Origin: Marmoricola sp. | GTDB lineage: Bacteria > Actinomycetota > Actinomycetes > Propionibacteriales > Nocardioidaceae | Assembly (NCBI GenBank): GCA_030151765.1 | Contig: JASLCW010000074.1 | Span: 1-7,494, forward strand | Direction: 5' to 3' | Length of the DNA: 7,494 nucleotides | In this document: in pieces, positions 1-6,524 of the stretch | Numbering within the stretch: the stretch's first letter is position 1 | Layout of the letters: the number at the start of each line of letters is the position of its first letter | Position numbers and translations under genes: made by a program | Notes under the pieces: generated by a model | What the model was told of the DNA's origin: nothing | Seen by the model: the letters and a program-made list of their open reading frames with translations, nothing else | Databases searched by the model: none

Positions 1-492
1 GCCTCGCTGGCGCCGGTCGAACTCACGATCCCGCTGATCGTCAAGGAGACCCGGCACTTCGGCGGGGTGCTCGGAGTCGGTCGTCAGTCCGAGACCGTCA
101 CCACGACCTTGACCATCAGGGCGTCGACTACGCCTCCGGCGGACAAGTCGGTAGCCGACACTCTTCTGATTCCCCAGGACGTGGCGAAGGGGAAGCCCGG
201 TCCGGCGGCGGACATGTCGCTCGGCAATCTCTCCGTGGTAACGGACCCGCCCCAGGTGGACGGCACCTTCAGCAATGGCTACGCGCTGGTCGGCAAGCTC
301 CTCAGCGGCGTGGGGGCGGTCCTCAACTCGGTTCAGGCGAACCTGCTCGGCCCGCTCACCTCGACGATCATCACCCCGCTGCTCAACACGCTCTACAGCA
401 CGCTGAAGAGCTTCCTGGGCACGACGGTCGCCGGGTCGAACTATGCGCCGAATGCGGACGCGAGCTGCAACACCCCCAACCTCGTCGGCTGA
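1..492 (+). CDS. C-terminal part of a probable TadG-like pilus-assembly/surface protein (5' end outside window)
   Basis: The frame is open from base 1 to the TGA at 490-492, giving 163 residues, so this is the 3' end of a longer gene. A GTG at 67 exists, but the frame reads straight through it and nothing marks it as a start. The visible part is rich in Thr, Ser, Leu and Val, has no catalytic motif, and carries a hydrophobic stretch (GKLLSGVGAVLNSVQANLLG onward). It ends in a Cys-Asn-Thr-Pro-Asn-Leu-Val-Gly tail. A Cys/Pro-rich tail ending in LVG is, as I recall, common in TadG-like proteins of Nocardioides-type actinobacteria, which usually have an N-terminal membrane anchor and a secreted body. 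The TadE and TadG genes directly downstream support this reading. The missing N-terminus, which would show the TadG anchor, prevents a firm call; an unrelated exported protein remains possible. Confidence 0.5.
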   Translation, partial: ASLAPVELTIPLIVKETRHFGGVLGVGRQSETVTTTLTIRASTTPPADKSVADTLLIPQDVAKGKPGPAADMSLGNLSVVTDPPQVDGTFSNGYALVGKLLSGVGAVLNSVQANLLGPLTSTIITPLLNTLYSTLKSFLGTTVAGSNYAPNADASCNTPNLVG

Positions 493-498
493 CCGCTG

Positions 499-514
499 CG
501 GGACCTTGGTCCTG
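499..514 (+). terminator. Small hairpin after the first gene, possible weak terminator
   Basis: Beginning 7 nt after the stop codon at 492, CGGGAC and GTCCTG pair over 6 bp (one G-U) around a CTTG loop. There is no T-tract, so it is at best a weak or Rho-assisted terminator, and it may only be a chance hairpin in GC-rich DNA. The rest of the 493-589 gap contains a TAACGT (554-559) that could be a -10 box for the tadE-like gene, but no convincing -35 partner. Confidence 0.2.
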
Positions 515-589
515 ATCCCCTCGATAGTCGGCACACAGGCGGAATTTCAGGCCTAACGTCCCGGTGGGAGATCCACTGGGGAGGGGATC

Positions 590-1105
590 GTGGGAAGGCA
601 CGACCACGGCCGGACGCGAGTACTGCGCCGGCGTACGGCAGAGACAGGCGCCGCCGCGGTCGAGTTCGCCCTGATCATGCCGCTGCTCGCGCTGATGCTC
701 TTCGGGATCGTCGACTACGGCCTCTACTTCAACAACTCGCTCAGCTCGAGGACCGGGATCCGCGAAGCCGTCCGGCAGGGCGTCGTACAGACCGCGCCCG
801 CCGGCTCCTGCGCGGCGCCGGGGAACTTCGTCGGCCAGGTGGCCTGCTCCGCGCGCTCGGACATCTCCGCGATCGGCCACACCTGGGTGAAGGCCTTCTA
901 TTCGTCCTGGGCGACCGGACAGAGCCTCACCGTCTGCTCGCTGGTACGGACGGACGGACTGATCGGCTTCGTGCCGATGCCGAACAGGGGCTATGTCCGG
1001 GCGCGTACGTCGATGGCCATCGAAGTGGCGCAACCGGTCCCCGCCGGGCCGACCCTGTACGCCGACACGCTGCCGGCCGGCCAGGACTGGTCGTGGTGCA
1101 CATGA
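590..1105 (+). CDS. TadE-like pseudopilin / minor pilin
   Basis: A 171-residue membrane-anchored protein of the TadE type. TadE-like proteins are processed by prepilin peptidase and assist Flp/Tad pilus assembly or surface display. The N-terminus has a basic segment (RTRVLRRR), then G20 followed by AAAVEFALIMPLLALMLFGI. Glu25 falls at +5 if cleavage is after G20, which is the type IV pilin-like arrangement; a membrane helix spans about residues 26-44. The remainder is a small exported domain with four cysteines (74, 86, 116, 170) that could form disulfides. The GTG start at 590 is chosen because GGAGG (580-584) lies 5 nt upstream and it leaves the normal short basic tail before the helix. The stop overlaps the ATG of the next gene (ATGA), so the two are probably translated together. 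The family call is firm; the pilus role is inferred, since no Tad ATPase or peptidase is in view. Confidence 0.85.
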   Translation: MGRHDHGRTRVLRRRTAETGAAAVEFALIMPLLALMLFGIVDYGLYFNNSLSSRTGIREAVRQGVVQTAPAGSCAAPGNFVGQVACSARSDISAIGHTWVKAFYSSWATGQSLTVCSLVRTDGLIGFVPMPNRGYVRARTSMAIEVAQPVPAGPTLYADTLPAGQDWSWCT

Positions 1106-2367
1106 CCCGACGGTCGCGTGACGAATCGGGGGTGATCGCCGTGGTCACCGCCTTCATGGCCGTGGGTCTGCTCGTGCTGGCCGGCCTGGTCGCGGACCTC
1201 GGGAATGCGCGCGACGTCAGGCTCCAGGCGCAATCCGCCGCGGATGCTGCTGCGCTGGCCGGGGCCAATGCCGTCTATGCCGCCAGCGCGGTCCCGGACC
1301 TCGGCGCCGCTGTCTCGGCGGCCAAGCAGTTCGCGCACGAGGACTTCAACGTGGCCGACTCCGCCTGGGCGACCTGCACCGACGCGGCACCCTTGCCGGT
1401 GCCGTCGGGAACACCGTGCATCTCCTTCGACGCGGCCGCGCCGACGCGCGTGCGGGTGGTGATCCCGTCGCGCCGGCTGAGCCTGCCGCTCGGTTCGCTC
1501 GCCGGAGTGGGCAGCACCAACATCGGCGCCGTCGCGGAGGCGACGGTCCTGCCGGGCGGTCGGGCGGTCTGCGGACTGTGTGTGATCGGGCCGGGGATCC
1601 ACGACATCCAGAACGGCAATGTCGCGATCACGGGTGCGTCGGCCTACTTCAACGGGAGCGTGGTCGCGAACCCGCAGGGTTCGGTGGTGGTCAGCGGCAG
1701 CGGCAGTTCGATCTCGATCCAGGGATCGATCTCCAACAAGGGCACCTTCGACCCGCTGCCGCTGCTCAACCAGGCCCCGGTGACGGACCCTCTGGCCTTC
1801 CTGCAACTGCCGCCGTCGTACGCCGCGCTGACCCGCCGGACGAGTGCCTGCACGGGTGGTCCGGGGATCTACACGACCCTCAACCTGCAGTCGTGCACCC
1901 TGCAGCCGGGCCTGTACGTCGTCGCCTCGGGTACGCAGGAGCACTACTCGGGCCCGACCGCCGTGAACGCTCCGGGGGTGACCCTCTACTTCACCTGTGC
2001 GGACGCCACCGGCATGCCGCGCACCTGCAGTCCGGGCGAGGCGGGCGCCGGGCTGCTCATGACCGGCCAGGCCTCGCTGACGATCACCGCACCCACCAGC
2101 GGAGCGACCCAGGGAATCAGCATCATGGCCGATCGCAACAACACCCAGACCTTCGGCTTCCGGGGCAATGGCGGCGCCTCGAGCGGCACGATCTACGCCG
2201 CGAGTGGCACCTTCGACTACCGGGGCAACGGCACCGGGGCGGCGCTCGACTCGCTGATCGTGGTCAACGACCTGACCTTCTCGGGGAACAACGCCACGCT
2301 GAGCTCGTCGTACACGCAGGAGAAGAATGCCGGCCTGCCGCCGGCGAGGCCCTACCTCTCCCGGTAG
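1102..2367 (+). CDS. TadG-like protein with long secreted beta-helix-like C-terminal region
   Basis: A 421-residue protein. Residues 11-33 form a membrane helix followed by DLGNARDVRLQAQSAADAAA and LAGA, the signature of the TadG/Flp pilus-assembly N-terminal domain; the rest should lie outside the membrane. From about residue 155 the chain is Gly/Ser/Thr/Asn-rich with short beta-like segments and many Gly turns. It includes FRGNG (from 353), YRGNG (373) and FSGNN (393), spaced exactly 20 residues, as expected for rungs of a parallel beta-helix. Cysteines cluster in CGLC and in the central part. It probably acts as a cell-surface or pilus-associated adhesin or scaffold; the ligand is unknown. 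The ATG at 1102 overlaps the tadE-like stop (ATGA). An in-frame GTG at 1093 has AGGA (1083-1086) 6 nt upstream and would add three residues, so the start is slightly uncertain. Confidence 0.82.
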   Translation: MTRRSRDESGVIAVVTAFMAVGLLVLAGLVADLGNARDVRLQAQSAADAAALAGANAVYAASAVPDLGAAVSAAKQFAHEDFNVADSAWATCTDAAPLPVPSGTPCISFDAAAPTRVRVVIPSRRLSLPLGSLAGVGSTNIGAVAEATVLPGGRAVCGLCVIGPGIHDIQNGNVAITGASAYFNGSVVANPQGSVVVSGSGSSISIQGSISNKGTFDPLPLLNQAPVTDPLAFLQLPPSYAALTRRTSACTGGPGIYTTLNLQSCTLQPGLYVVASGTQEHYSGPTAVNAPGVTLYFTCADATGMPRTCSPGEAGAGLLMTGQASLTITAPTSGATQGISIMADRNNTQTFGFRGNGGASSGTIYAASGTFDYRGNGTGAALDSLIVVNDLTFSGNNATLSSSYTQEKNAGLPPARPYLSR

Positions 2368-2392
2368 CCGAAGCCGCCGAAAAGTCCCTTTC

Positions 2393-2428
2393 GCGTCCAC
2401 AGGCGCTCATTCGACGCGGTTGTCCACA
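2393..2428 (+). promoter_or_regulatory. Tandem DnaA-box-like pair upstream of yraN
   Basis: TTGTCCACA at 2420-2428 is a perfect match to the DnaA-box consensus known from high-GC actinobacteria. GCGTCCACA at 2393-2401 matches 7 of 9 bases, lies exactly 27 bp earlier and has the same orientation. Both are followed by G, giving core GTCCACAG twice. The perfect box ends 53 nt before the yraN start. A pair with the same spacing and order lies at 7102-7137. DnaA binding is inferred. Confidence 0.5.
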
Positions 2429-2443
2429 GCGCCTTCTCCCCGT

Positions 2444-2463
2444 TCATCCCCGGACGGGGGTGG
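2444..2463 (+). terminator. GC-rich hairpin between the tad-like genes and yraN
   Basis: TCATCCCC pairs with GGGGGTGG around a GGAC loop (8 bp including two G-U pairs). It lies 76 nt after the tadG-like stop and 18 nt before the yraN ATG. There is no T-tract. It could terminate the tad-like transcript as a U-less terminator, or sit in the yraN leader and affect translation; the sequence does not decide between these. Confidence 0.3.
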
Positions 2464-2481
2464 CGACGCAGGCTTCCATGC

Positions 2482-2847
2482 ATGACAGCGGCACGCAATC
2501 AGGCACTCGGGCGCTACGGCGAGGATCTCGCCGCGCGCTATCTGCGCGAGCAGGAGGGGATGGTGCTCCTGGACCGCAACTGGCGATGCCGCGACGGCGA
2601 GATCGATCTGGTCCTGCGTGACGGCAATGTGCTGGTGATCTGCGAGGTGAAGACCCGGAGCAGTGCCATCGGCGGCCATCCACTCGAGGCGGTGGACGCC
2701 ACCAAGTTCGCACGGCTGCGGAGGCTGGCCGCGCAGTGGATGCTCGCCCGCGGCGTCCGGGCCGGCGATGTCCGGGTGGACATGGTGGGCATCGTGCAGC
2801 CGCGGCGCGGTGCCGCGGTGATCAACCACGTGGCCGGAGTCGGCTGA
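2482..2847 (+). CDS. yraN: YraN family (UPF0102) nuclease-fold protein
   Basis: A 121-residue protein of normal length for the YraN/UPF0102 family, whose members have the fold of Holliday-junction resolvases and restriction-type PD-(D/E)XK nucleases; a precise cellular role is not established. The N-terminal helix (ALGRYGEDLAARYL, with Glu14) and the core GEIDLVLRDG plus EVKTR show Glu40, Asp42, Glu55 and Lys57 in the expected metal-site arrangement, so the site looks intact. A further family segment is RVDMVGI near residue 98. The ATG at 2482 is the only start before the family motifs; the ribosome site is weak (AGG at 2470-2472). Its TGA overlaps the yifB ATG by one base (TGATG), indicating coupled translation. 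Linkage to yifB and dprA is widely conserved and suggests a part in processing single-stranded or recombining DNA, which is inference. Confidence 0.93.
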   Translation: MTAARNQALGRYGEDLAARYLREQEGMVLLDRNWRCRDGEIDLVLRDGNVLVICEVKTRSSAIGGHPLEAVDATKFARLRRLAAQWMLARGVRAGDVRVDMVGIVQPRRGAAVINHVAGVG

Positions 2848-4436
2848 TGTGGGCGACCGCGCACACGGTGTCGCTCGAGGGCGCGATCGGGCATGTCATC
2901 GACGTCCAGGTCGATGTGAGCAATGGCCTCGTCGCCGCGGTGCTGGTGGGCCGGCCGGACACCGCGATCAACGAATCCCGCGACCGGTGTCGTGCGGCCG
3001 TGCAGAACAGCCGATTCGACTGGCCGGTGACCAAACGGATCACGATCCTGCTCTCACCCGCGGATCTGCCCAAGCACGGCCCGCATTTCGATCTCGCCAT
3101 CGCGGTGGCGGTCCTCGCCGCCAGCGACGACGACTTCCCCCGCGAGCGTCTCGACGACACCGCGTTGATCGGGGAGCTGACCCTCGACGGCCGGATCCGT
3201 TGCGTGCCCGGCGTGCTCCCGATGGTGATGGCGGCAGCGGCCCGGAGAATCCACACGGTCTACGTGCCCGAGCCGCAGGTCGACGAGGCCCGCATGGTCG
3301 ATGGCGTCGAGGTGCACGGCACCCGTTCGCTGCGGCAGGTGATCGCCGCTCTGTGCGGAAAGCCGCTCCCGGAGGCTCCACCTGTGGAGCCGCTCGTCTC
3401 GGCACCGCTGCTCTCCTGGCTGGACCGTGACCCGGCCGAGCCCGTCGACCTCGCCGATGTGCACGGCATGCTAGACGCGCGCTTCGCGCTCGAGGTGGCC
3501 GCCGCCGGCGGACATCACCTGATGTTGAGCGGACCGAGGGGATCGGGAAAGACGACGCTCGCCGAACGGCTGCCGACCATCCTGCCGACGCTCACCCGCG
3601 ACGAGGCGCTCGAGCTCACGGCCGTCCATTCGCTCGCCGGGGCCTTGCCGCCGGGCACTCCGGTGATGACGACACCGCCCTTCCGGGCACCGCACCACTC
3701 GGCCTCCCGGGCCGCGATCCTGGGCGGCGGTAGCGGACGGGTGCGACCAGGCGAGGTGAGCAAGGCTCACCTCGGTGTGCTCCTGCTCGACGAGTTCCCG
3801 CTCTTCCGCGCCGACGTGATCGACGCGCTCCGCGAGCCGCTGGAGAGCGGCGTCATCCGGATCTCGCGGGGTGAGGCCGATGCCGTCTACCCGGCGCGGG
3901 CGCTGGTGGTCTTCGGCGCCAATCCCTGTCCGTGCGGGGAGTACTCGCCGACCAACCGGGATCACCAGTGCGATTGCGGCGAGCTGGCACGGCGCAACTA
4001 CCGGAGGCGGGTGCGCGGACCGATCCTCGATCGGATCGACATCACCCGCCACGTCGAGCCGGTACGCCGCCACGAGTTGACCGATGCCTTCGCGGCGCCG
4101 GAGTCGTCGGCCGTGGTCGGCGAGCGCGTCGCGCAGGCACGCGATCGGCAGGCGCAACGCTTCCGCGATGTCGAGTGGCGGCTCAACGGACATGTCCCGG
4201 GACCGGTCCTGAAGCGGCTCTATCCGCTGGCCGGTCCCGCAACCGGCGCGCTCGAGGAGGCCCTGGTCAACGGCCGCCTCACCCAGCGCGGCGTGGTCAG
4301 GGTCCATCGGTTGTGCTGGACCCTCGCCGACCTTGCCGGGCTCGACCGGCCGGGGCTGCCTGAGCTGACCACGGCCCTGCGGCTGCGTCGCGGTCTGCCA
4401 CTCGACCTGAGCACGGTGACGAGGGCAGCCGGATGA
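2847..4436 (+). CDS. yifB: YifB/ComM family AAA+ ATPase (Mg-chelatase-like fold)
   Basis: A 529-residue protein. ComM, the studied relative, is a hexameric helicase-like motor promoting branch migration during integration of transformed DNA. An N-terminal Lon-like domain (about 1-180) contains KHGPHFDLAIA from residue 76, where active Lon proteases have GPSAG, so it is not expected to be proteolytic. The ATPase domain has Walker A GPRGSGKT (229-236), FRAPHHSAS (from 279) and Walker B VLLLDE (311-316). A four-cysteine site, CPC (361, 363) and CDC (375, 377), is typical of the family and may bind metal. The C-terminal Mg-chelatase-type helical domain starts near 430. The start is set at ATG 2847 because it overlaps the yraN stop and begins with the family-like MWATAHTVSLEGA; a longer in-frame opening from 2736 only covers yraN in another frame. 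The end overlaps dprA by ATGA. Confidence 0.95.
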   Translation: MWATAHTVSLEGAIGHVIDVQVDVSNGLVAAVLVGRPDTAINESRDRCRAAVQNSRFDWPVTKRITILLSPADLPKHGPHFDLAIAVAVLAASDDDFPRERLDDTALIGELTLDGRIRCVPGVLPMVMAAAARRIHTVYVPEPQVDEARMVDGVEVHGTRSLRQVIAALCGKPLPEAPPVEPLVSAPLLSWLDRDPAEPVDLADVHGMLDARFALEVAAAGGHHLMLSGPRGSGKTTLAERLPTILPTLTRDEALELTAVHSLAGALPPGTPVMTTPPFRAPHHSASRAAILGGGSGRVRPGEVSKAHLGVLLLDEFPLFRADVIDALREPLESGVIRISRGEADAVYPARALVVFGANPCPCGEYSPTNRDHQCDCGELARRNYRRRVRGPILDRIDITRHVEPVRRHELTDAFAAPESSAVVGERVAQARDRQAQRFRDVEWRLNGHVPGPVLKRLYPLAGPATGALEEALVNGRLTQRGVVRVHRLCWTLADLAGLDRPGLPELTTALRLRRGLPLDLSTVTRAAG

Positions 4437-5560
4437 GCGCGGGGGAGCGTCGTGCCCGGATGATCCTCACGGGCGTCGGCGAGCCCGGGCATCCGGCGCT
4501 CTTGGGTGCCGTGGCCGGCTTCGGCGCGGAAGCGGTGGTGGACCGGCTGCGCTCCGGAGGCACTGAGCTCGCCGGGGCGCTGGCTTCGCGGCTGGCTCGC
4601 TTCGACCTCGACCGGGAGCAGAACCTCGCCGAGCGAGTCGGCGCCCGCTATCTGGTTCCCGGTGACCCGGAGTGGCCGGAGCGACTCGGCGATCTCGTCG
4701 AGTCGCCCGTCCTCCACGAACGGGGCGGCATGCCGATCGGCCTGTGGGTGCGCGGCCCGGCCGGTCTCGCCGACGCCGTTGACCGATCGGTTGCGGTGGT
4801 CGGCTCCCGCTCGTGCACGACCTACGGTTCCGAACTCGCGGCTGCGCTGGCCGCGGACGTCGGTGCGGCCGGTTTCACCGTGGTCTCCGGGGCCGCCATC
4901 GGCATCGACGCCTGGGCGCACCGGGGAGCGCTGGCCGGCCGGGGCCGCACGGTCGCCGTCCTTGCCTGCGGGGTCAACCGGGTCTACCCGCGGGCCAACG
5001 AGGAGCTCATCCAGCGCATCGGCGCGGAGGGCCTGATCGTCTCCGAGGCGCCGATGAGTGCGGCCCCGATGCAGATCCGCTTCCTGGCCCGCAACCGGAT
5101 CATCGCCGCGCTCACCCAGGGCACGGTCGTGGTCGAGGCCGCGATCCGCAGCGGTGCCCTCAACACCGCCAACTGGGCCGAGGGGATCAACCGCACGGTG
5201 ATGGGCCTTCCGGGGTCGGTGTGCAGCGAGGCCTCCGCCGGGGTGCACGAACTGATCCGAAGCAGGGGAGCACTGCTGGTCACCCGGGGGGCGGAGGTCG
5301 TCGAGGCGCTCGCCCCGATGGGAGAGGCGACCCTGCCGGTCCTCCGTGGACCCGAGAGGCCTCGCGACCGCCTCAGCACGGAGCAACGCCAGGTGCTCGA
5401 CGCCGTACCCGCGACCAGACCGGCGGGCCTGGCCAGCATCGCCCACACGGCCGGCCTGTCTCCGGCCACCGTTGCCGAGGCTCTTGACGCCCTGGTTCAC
5501 GTCGAACTGGTCTCCGCCGGACCGACCGGTTGGCAGTTGAGCCGGCTTGCGGCCTCCTGA
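4433..5560 (+). CDS. dprA: DNA-processing protein DprA
   Basis: A 375-residue protein. DprA binds single-stranded DNA in the cytoplasm, displaces SSB and loads RecA; in transformable bacteria it protects incoming DNA. Domains in order: an N-terminal helical region (about 1-90), an extended Rossmann fold with VVGSR (G124-R126), SGAAIGIDAWAH (from 152), CGVNRVYPRAN, FLARNRIIAAL (from 217, containing the conserved RNR) and VEAAIRSGALNTA, and a C-terminal winged helix from about 314 to 372 (LSTEQRQVLDAV, ending GWQLSRL). All usual Rossmann motifs look intact. The ATG at 4433 overlaps the yifB stop (ATGA), so coupled translation is likely, and no separate ribosome site is obvious. Being next to a ComM-like ATPase and a YraN protein fits a recombination or DNA-uptake role, but no uptake machinery is visible here and the gene is also kept in non-transformable bacteria. 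Confidence 0.95.
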   Translation: MSAGERRARMILTGVGEPGHPALLGAVAGFGAEAVVDRLRSGGTELAGALASRLARFDLDREQNLAERVGARYLVPGDPEWPERLGDLVESPVLHERGGMPIGLWVRGPAGLADAVDRSVAVVGSRSCTTYGSELAAALAADVGAAGFTVVSGAAIGIDAWAHRGALAGRGRTVAVLACGVNRVYPRANEELIQRIGAEGLIVSEAPMSAAPMQIRFLARNRIIAALTQGTVVVEAAIRSGALNTANWAEGINRTVMGLPGSVCSEASAGVHELIRSRGALLVTRGAEVVEALAPMGEATLPVLRGPERPRDRLSTEQRQVLDAVPATRPAGLASIAHTAGLSPATVAEALDALVHVELVSAGPTGWQLSRLAAS

Positions 5561-5573
5561 GGCTCGGCTCTCG

Positions 5574-5579
5574 TAGGCT
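5574..5579 (+). promoter_or_regulatory. -10 box (TAGGCT) placed for a leaderless xerC transcript
   Basis: TAGGCT fits the actinobacterial TAnnnT -10 pattern and ends 6 nt before the xerC ATG at 5586. Transcription would therefore start at or within a base or two of the A of the ATG. No clear -35 lies at the usual distance; TTGCGG at 5547-5552 is 21 nt away. No strong Shine-Dalgarno precedes the ATG, consistent with leaderless translation. Confidence 0.5.
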
Positions 5580-5585
5580 GATGGC

Positions 5586-6521
5586 ATGGACGAGCCGGTG
5601 CTGCCCGAAGCGATGGCGCGGGCGCTCGCCGACTACGAGCGACACCTCATCTCGGAGCGAGACCTGAGCCCGCACACGGTTCGCGCCTATCTCAACGATG
5701 TCGTCGGCATGCTCGAGCACGCCGCGGCTCTCGGGCACGACGACCTGGGCACCATCGACCTGAGGACACTGCGGAGTTGGCTGGCCAAGCAGCAGACACT
5801 CGGCAAGTCACGCTCCACGATGGCGCGGCGGGCGACGGCCGTGCGGGTGTTCACCGGATGGGCGCTGCGCACCGGCAGGGCCGCCACCGACCCGGGCGCT
5901 CAGTTGGCCAATCCCCGGGCGCACAAGGCACTGCCCGGGGTCCTCGACCAGGCGCAGGCCCGGGAACTGCTCGACGGGGCGGCCGCGCTGCTGGCCGACG
6001 GCGGTGCGCTGGCTGCCCGGGACCTGGCCATCCTCGAACTTCTCTATGCGACCGGCATCCGGGTGGGGGAGTTGTGCGCGCTCGACATCGACGACCTCGA
6101 CCGTTCCCGGCGGGTGGTCCGGGTCTTCGGCAAGGGCCGCAAGGAGCGGACCGTGCCCTACGGCCTGCCGGCCGAGCGGGCCCTCGCCCGCTGGCTCGAC
6201 ACCGGCACAGAGGGCCGGGTGGGTGTCGTCGCCCCTGGTGCCGGTGCCGCACTCTTCGTCGGCGCCCGCGGCGGCCGCATCGATCAGCGAGCGGTGCGCG
6301 AGCTGGTGCATCGACGACTGCGCGAGGTGCCCGGCGCGCCGGATCTGGGCCCCCACGGCCTTCGGCATTCCGCGGCCACTCATCTCCTCGAGGGCGGTGC
6401 CGATCTGCGTACCGTCCAGGAACTGCTCGGCCACGCCTCCCTGGCAACCACGCAGACCTACACCCACGTCACCACGGACCGGCTGCGTCAGGCCTTCAAG
6501 CTCGCCCATCCGCGCGCCTGA
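5586..6521 (+). CDS. xerC: Tyrosine recombinase XerC
   Basis: A 311-residue tyrosine recombinase, normal size for Xer proteins. XerC acts with XerD at dif to resolve chromosome dimers before division. The N-terminal core-binding domain (about 8-100) contains LADYERHLISERDLSPHTVR. The catalytic domain shows the full set: R159 (ATGIRVGEL), K183 (GKGRKERTVP), H257 and R260 (HGLRHSAATHLL), H283 (LLGHASLATTQ) and nucleophile Y292 (QTYTHV). The 9-residue distance from H283 to Y292 is as in XerD. The call of XerC over XerD rests on its place after dprA, as in other actinobacteria; sequence alone would not separate them. ATG 5586 is the first in-frame start before the conserved N-terminus; the ATG at 5581 is out of frame. 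It may be made both by read-through from dprA and from its own leaderless promoter. No integron or phage context is seen. Confidence 0.93.
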   Translation: MDEPVLPEAMARALADYERHLISERDLSPHTVRAYLNDVVGMLEHAAALGHDDLGTIDLRTLRSWLAKQQTLGKSRSTMARRATAVRVFTGWALRTGRAATDPGAQLANPRAHKALPGVLDQAQARELLDGAAALLADGGALAARDLAILELLYATGIRVGELCALDIDDLDRSRRVVRVFGKGRKERTVPYGLPAERALARWLDTGTEGRVGVVAPGAGAALFVGARGGRIDQRAVRELVHRRLREVPGAPDLGPHGLRHSAATHLLEGGADLRTVQELLGHASLATTQTYTHVTTDRLRQAFKLAHPRA

Positions 6522-6524
6522 GGG

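Noticed and set aside
991..2400. Long minus-strand open frame (469 codons) opposite the tadG-like gene
   Set aside because: It mirrors the plus-strand gene in GC-rich DNA, is very rich in Arg/Gly/Ala, has no recognisable domain, and the plus strand encodes a clear TadG N-terminus and membrane helix.
2420..2441. TTGTC at the perfect box read as a PafBC/RecA-type DNA-damage promoter
   Set aside because: The bases after TTGTC do not fit the TTGTCRGTG pattern and no TAnnnT box follows at the needed distance; no SOS-type palindrome was found either.
2458..2467. GGGTGGCGAC shared with the minus strand at 7059-7050, downstream of both box pairs
   Set aside because: Its distance from the perfect box differs (29 against 42 nt), one copy is part of a hairpin and the other a ribosome site, so chance or ribosome-binding function explains it.
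1416..2621. Plus-strand open frame overlapping tadG and yraN
   Set aside because: It is out of frame with both recognised genes, has Arg/Gly/His-rich composition and shows no domain.
2736..2846. N-terminal extension of yifB by 37 codons
   Set aside because: It lies wholly within yraN and is Arg/Pro/Gly-rich; the ATG at 2847 begins with a normal family N-terminus and overlaps the yraN stop.
3378..3392. CTCCACCTGTGGAG inside yifB as a further box
   Set aside because: It has CTGTGGAG, not CTGTGGAC, lies in coding sequence without a partner at 27 bp, and is a simple palindrome.
4220..5587. Minus-strand open frame (455 codons) opposite dprA
   Set aside because: The plus strand carries all DprA motifs; the antisense product is low-complexity Arg/Gly-rich and is a codon-bias shadow.
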